64,000 nt of DNA from Nitrosopumilaceae archaeon (GTDB lineage: Archaea > Thermoproteota > Nitrososphaeria > Nitrososphaerales > Nitrosopumilaceae). Shown here in pieces: positions 60,639-64,000 of this stretch (its first letter is position 1; each line of letters begins with the position of its first letter). The stretch is taken from NCBI GenBank assembly GCA_035631875.1, contig DASQHX010000009.1:301281-365280 (forward strand), in the 5' to 3' direction. The notes below the pieces were generated by a model. It did not search any database. It was not told where the DNA came from and saw only the letters and a list, made by a program, of their open reading frames with translations. The translations under genes and the position numbers were made by a program.

Positions 60639-61850
60639 TTATGTGACAATAATGTTTATTTTAAATAAAATTGAAGGCATGGCACATCTAGGAATTGAGT
60701 TTATACAGAGTGGATCACCTTGAGCAGTAAGTGTTGTAGTCCCAAGATTATGAGATTTATAAATTCCCTGAGCATCATTTATCACCATGATATTAACAAC
60801 CCTGCTTACAATATTTTGATCGTTTATATTGATATTCCAATTGTAATTATTTCCAAGCTTCAAAAGGAAGTTTTCACCGTTTTTGAGATAAATTTCTTGG
60901 TTGTTTTGCGCTAGTGTCACAATTTGATTTGAAGTTTGATCAGATTGAGAAGTTGGCTGTGTAGTGGATTGTGTCCATCCTCTTGCAAAAAGTTTTGTTG
61001 CAGTATCAGACTTTACACAGGCGGGGGAACCGTCTTCTGTTTTTATTACAAGTATAAGGTCAGAGTTACATTGAACACTATCTACACTTATTCCTGATAT
61101 GATTTGTTTTAGCGGAGTAGCAAGTGTGATTTGAGATACATTTGTTTTAGTGTAATTTTGTGATTCAAAAGCAATATCTGCTGAAGAAATAGAGCTTCTA
61201 GAGCCATATTGAGCATACACTTTGTACGTATTGTTAGATTTCCACAAACCGCCTCCAGCAGGTATGTTAGTTGAAAAATTATCACTAGATTCTGTCGCCA
61301 CATGATTAATTGCTATTGCGATTCCTTGGGGATTTGTTATCCAAACAGTAACTTGTTCATGAGGGATAAAATTTGAAACTTTGCCAGAAATTAATATTGA
61401 ATCACCATTTTGATATAATGATTTGTCAGTTGAGAAAGAAATTGTATCTATTGGTTGAATTGTTGAACCGCTCCCTACATTAACTACTCCTGTCATCCAT
61501 GGATGAAATAGGCAATAATATCCAAAGACTCCTGTTTTGTCAAACTTGTATGAAAACGATTTGCCAGCAGTAATCACACCACTATCGATTCTTCCATCAA
61601 ATCCAAGTGAAGTTGTACCTGTTGTTACTGTATGACTAGCAACATCATTGTTTTGCCAGGTTACTGTTTCATTTGTTTTTACATCAAGCACAGAAGGTGA
61701 TAAGGAAAAAGGTGTGTTTGTATTAGCTGCACCAAGTGGTATGATAACTTGAGTATCAGCAAATGAGGGATGCATAAAAATACTAATACCTATTGCCAAT
61801 ATCAAGCCTAAAATACAAAATCTTATCTCAACCAATTCTAGATAATTCAT
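60639..61850 (-). CDS. Exported cupredoxin protein with additional Ig-like domains
   Basis: 403 residues: signal peptide (about 10-32), an N-terminal cupredoxin (35-125) with His73 (ASHTVTTG), Cys113, His116 and Met119 (YYCLFHPWMTGV), all copper ligands present; then a second beta domain (130-230, DTISFSTDKSLYQNGDSILI), and an additional C-terminal region from about residue 230 (QCNSDLILVIKTEDGSPACV). No PEFG anchor. Related to the plastocyanins at 18963 and 19634 but outside the copper island. Confidence 0.82.
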   Translation of the reverse strand: MNYLELVEIRFCILGLILAIGISIFMHPSFADTQVIIPLGAANTNTPFSLSPSVLDVKTNETVTWQNNDVASHTVTTGTTSLGFDGRIDSGVITAGKSFSYKFDKTGVFGYYCLFHPWMTGVVNVGSGSTIQPIDTISFSTDKSLYQNGDSILISGKVSNFIPHEQVTVWITNPQGIAIAINHVATESSDNFSTNIPAGGGLWKSNNTYKVYAQYGSRSSISSADIAFESQNYTKTNVSQITLATPLKQIISGISVDSVQCNSDLILVIKTEDGSPACVKSDTATKLFARGWTQSTTQPTSQSDQTSNQIVTLAQNNQEIYLKNGENFLLKLGNNYNWNININDQNIVSRVVNIMVINDAQGIYKSHNLGTTTLTAQGDPLCINSIPRCAMPSILFKINIIVT

Positions 61851-61925
61851 CTTGATTTTATTTGAAGATTACTTACAAATCATTCGAATCAAAGATACGC
61901 AGTTACATCTTTATTTCAAATTAGC

Positions 61926-63119
61926 TTATGGCACTTGAGCTAATCCTATAATTGCTCTAGGAAACACATTTCTGCGTTGTTCTTCTGTCTTCAAATATTG
62001 TTCATAGCCTGTGACAGGTTGTAACGAGTTTTCATCCATAATCTTGTAATTTGATATCTTTGCTTTTTTGAATAGTTGTTCTAGATCATCTTTTGAAAAC
62101 CATTTTGAATAAACGCCTTTTGTTGTTCGAAGTATAGAATTATTTTGATCTTGTTTTGAATTTATTATTTCTCCAACAGTTTGCTTTACTTCTCTACCAT
62201 AGAATGTTTTTAATCCAAAATCTTTGAAGAGTTTTTTATTAAAAACTGAAACTATTATTGTACCATATGGCAAGGCCAATTTTTTCATTGCTTCTAATAA
62301 TTGTATTTGCAAATCCATGTTTTCCTGATTACCCAATGTTTGAAAAGTGCATACGATTACTTTGTGAGTCCGATCAAGTGCTTGTTGATTAAGATTAAAG
62401 TTTTGGATGATACCTGTGATTGGAAATATCCTTTTGTTTAGATATTGACCTAGTCCATATTTTTTTAGTAATCGTGTAGAATGTGATGTCATTTCTTCTG
62501 AATAATCAATACCAATAATATTGCGCAAATTCTTGTCATACATCTCATCATACGTGTAAAGTGCAGCAGTTTCCGAATTTCTTTTCAATTCCTTGCATGA
62601 GTTAATGCTAATCTTTGATCCTAACCATATGAGGTATCTACCTGGGCCAGAACCAGCATCAATAAAAGTAACTTCTTTGTTTTTCAATAAATTATCCAGA
62701 TAACTTGCTATGAAAATATCTTCAAATCGTTCGTAAGAGCGAGCTGACCATGCTGCATGTGTTGGATGAACTACATTTCTAAAGTATTGTTTTGCCATGT
62801 ATTTGCTAGCCAGTATTCCTTTGACTAGATCTTGTTCATTTTTAGAAAGTTGATTCATATGAAATTTATCTTTGATTCTTCGTTCTAAAATTCCTCTTGT
62901 ACAAATTTCTTTCCTTATTTTTGGTGGTAACAGATTTAGATAATCATTCTTAAAAGAATATGTTGAATTACATTTAGTACATTTAAGATCTAATTCTTCA
63001 TGTTCTAATAATGAATTTTTATTTTTGAATTTTAAAGGAAAACTGCACATTGGACACATTGCTATTAAATTTTTATGAGTATGTGATGTCATCATTTGTA
63101 GCTCAAGCAATATCATCAC
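61926..63119 (-). CDS. Class I SAM methyltransferase with N-terminal zinc ribbon
   Basis: 397 residues. Zinc ribbon MCPMCSFPLKF ... LKCTKCNSTY; then a Rossmann methyltransferase with VTFIDAGSGPGRYLIWLG (motif I) and later NIIGIDYSEEM, KVIVCTFQTLGNQ, PYGTIIVSVFN. Substrate unknown. The start is uncertain: GTG 63119 overlaps the upstream gene by 17 bases, while ATG 63095 (8 codons later) avoids that. Confidence 0.78.
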   Translation of the reverse strand: MMILLELQMMTSHTHKNLIAMCPMCSFPLKFKNKNSLLEHEELDLKCTKCNSTYSFKNDYLNLLPPKIRKEICTRGILERRIKDKFHMNQLSKNEQDLVKGILASKYMAKQYFRNVVHPTHAAWSARSYERFEDIFIASYLDNLLKNKEVTFIDAGSGPGRYLIWLGSKISINSCKELKRNSETAALYTYDEMYDKNLRNIIGIDYSEEMTSHSTRLLKKYGLGQYLNKRIFPITGIIQNFNLNQQALDRTHKVIVCTFQTLGNQENMDLQIQLLEAMKKLALPYGTIIVSVFNKKLFKDFGLKTFYGREVKQTVGEIINSKQDQNNSILRTTKGVYSKWFSKDDLEQLFKKAKISNYKIMDENSLQPVTGYEQYLKTEEQRRNVFPRAIIGLAQVP

Positions 63120-63870
63120 TATCTTTTTTTCTAGTAATTTTTTGTTTTGAGGAACCTTCTTCTTTTATGTAAGTGTCATAAGTATGAAATACTTGTTTTA
63201 TACTCTTCAAATATGTTTCAAAATTAGGAATTTTTATTGGTTCATAAAAATAGTTTGTGTGCACTTTGGTCAGATTATTTTTGGATAGTCCTACGCCTTC
63301 AAGTACATGAATGGGTTTACTATCAACCGAATGAACCCATCCAAGTGATCTGATTTTTTCTATAAATTCTTCAAAAAGAGTTAGCTCATTTGTAGCCATT
63401 CGCAAGATGAAATCATAGTTTTGACCTTCTCCCTGAACAAGGTCTATTGCTGTCACTATACCATATTCTCTGCTTATTTCAACTAAATTACCATACATCT
63501 CAGAGTATGGAATTACTCTTCGCTCAAAAAGTGGATTCTGCGATTTTATGAAAGTATACCATTGGTTATCAAATAATTTACTTGGATCTACTAGAATCCA
63601 CTTTATTTTATCGTCTTTCTTACTGTCTTCTGTGTTATTATGCTCTATAATGACGCCTTTTTTTATGAGTTCATCTACTCTGTTTTTAACATTATCACGT
63701 GAAAGAACATAACCGTATTTTTCAAGATCCTTGTTTGCTGTATCAGGAGTCGCACCACTTTGTAATACATGAAGAATAAGTAAATCAAGAGGGCCAATAC
63801 CGTTCTTGGTCATGTTTTTCACAGGCACTACATTGTCAGGACTATCTGTATTCCTACCTACCATGCTCAT
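63103..63870 (-). CDS. Winged-helix transcription regulator, unknown ligand
   Basis: 255 residues: N-terminal winged helix (PLDLLILHVLQSGATPDTAN ... VKNRVDELIKKGVI), C-terminal part with RAM/ACT-like composition. First gene of a two-gene unit with the methyltransferase, so it may control the modification pathway. No family recognised beyond wHTH. Confidence 0.65.
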   Translation of the reverse strand: MSMVGRNTDSPDNVVPVKNMTKNGIGPLDLLILHVLQSGATPDTANKDLEKYGYVLSRDNVKNRVDELIKKGVIIEHNNTEDSKKDDKIKWILVDPSKLFDNQWYTFIKSQNPLFERRVIPYSEMYGNLVEISREYGIVTAIDLVQGEGQNYDFILRMATNELTLFEEFIEKIRSLGWVHSVDSKPIHVLEGVGLSKNNLTKVHTNYFYEPIKIPNFETYLKSIKQVFHTYDTYIKEEGSSKQKITRKKDSDDIA

Positions 63871-64000
63871 AAACTGCTAAACTAATGTTAAAAATATTTA
63901 CTACACTTTTGTCACAAAAATGCTGAACCAGTGTTTTTACGCACGATGCTTTGCTCACAAAAGTACAATTCTCGGATTTTTTGTTGCAAAAAGTGTTCTA

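Noticed and set aside
1-64000. CRISPR arrays, insertion sequences, integrases, rRNA
   Set aside because: No regularly spaced repeats, transposase or integrase motifs, or rRNA-like sequence was recognised anywhere in the window.

Overview
The window is a compact, AT-rich archaeal chromosome segment that most resembles an ammonia-oxidising thaumarchaeon (Nitrososphaerota, Nitrosopumilus/Nitrosotalea-like). The evidence is the archaeal machinery (A1A0 ATP synthase operon, RNase P component 4, eS19, PDCD5, Nep1, archaeal UMP kinase, PyrI), TATA boxes 24-28 bases before start codons (leaderless transcripts), several secreted proteins ending in a PEFG-CTERM-like tail, a CFI-box protein, several blue-copper proteins and a CopC-CopD protein. 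The genus cannot be fixed from the sequence alone.

Layout. 1-4.2 kb: the 5' part of riboflavin synthase, a CitE-like lyase plus MDR oxidoreductase pair, then a translation block (PDCD5, eS19, RNase P component 4, Nep1, tRNA-Gly). 4.2-6.5 kb: two exported proteins, one HExxH metalloprotease-like and one glycosidase-like. 6.5-11.7 kb: class II ribonucleotide reductase nrdJ, behind an HTH / ATP-cone / NrdD-like protein that has no catalytic cysteine and no glycyl-radical motif. 11.8-16.1 kb: a small zinc ribbon, DUF35 plus thiolase, a C4 zinc-finger protein, a nitrilase-family hydrolase, a tautomerase, a small membrane protein and a rhomboid protease. 16.2-29.2 kb: a secretome and copper island with PEFG-CTERM proteins, two plastocyanin-like proteins (one without the copper Cys), a CFI-box membrane protein, CopC-CopD-propeller, a membrane protein with a tandem winged-helix regulator, and two paralogous surface proteins at its two ends. 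29.2-35.1 kb: two complete Zn/Mn-type ABC importers flanking a NikR-like regulator; the second importer has clearly higher GC. 35.3-38.2 kb: a TPR protein, a small unknown protein and divergent pyrB/pyrI. 38.2-46.9 kb: the A-type ATP synthase operon K-E-C-F-A-B-D-(small ORF)-H-I. 47-64 kb: rhodanese, unknown proteins, a nucleotide block (tmk, HD phosphohydrolase, pyrH), Hsp20, an ABC1/UbiB kinase, a MacB-like ABC system with a divergent Lrp-like regulator, a Nudix hydrolase, a further cupredoxin protein, a methyltransferase and a regulator.

How the genes work together. Pyrimidine and deoxynucleotide supply is strongly represented (pyrB, pyrI, pyrH, tmk, HD phosphohydrolase, nrdJ). The most interesting candidate system is the catalytically dead NrdD-like DNA-binding protein upstream of nrdJ. 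Between the two lies a 435-base spacer holding a decayed copy of the nrdJ 5' end, a direct repeat and a nested inverted repeat. A second theme is metal handling at the cell surface: copper in the 16-29 kb island and zinc, manganese or a related metal at 29-35 kb, the latter with a NikR homologue whose nickel site is altered. No CRISPR array, insertion sequence, integrase or rRNA gene was seen.
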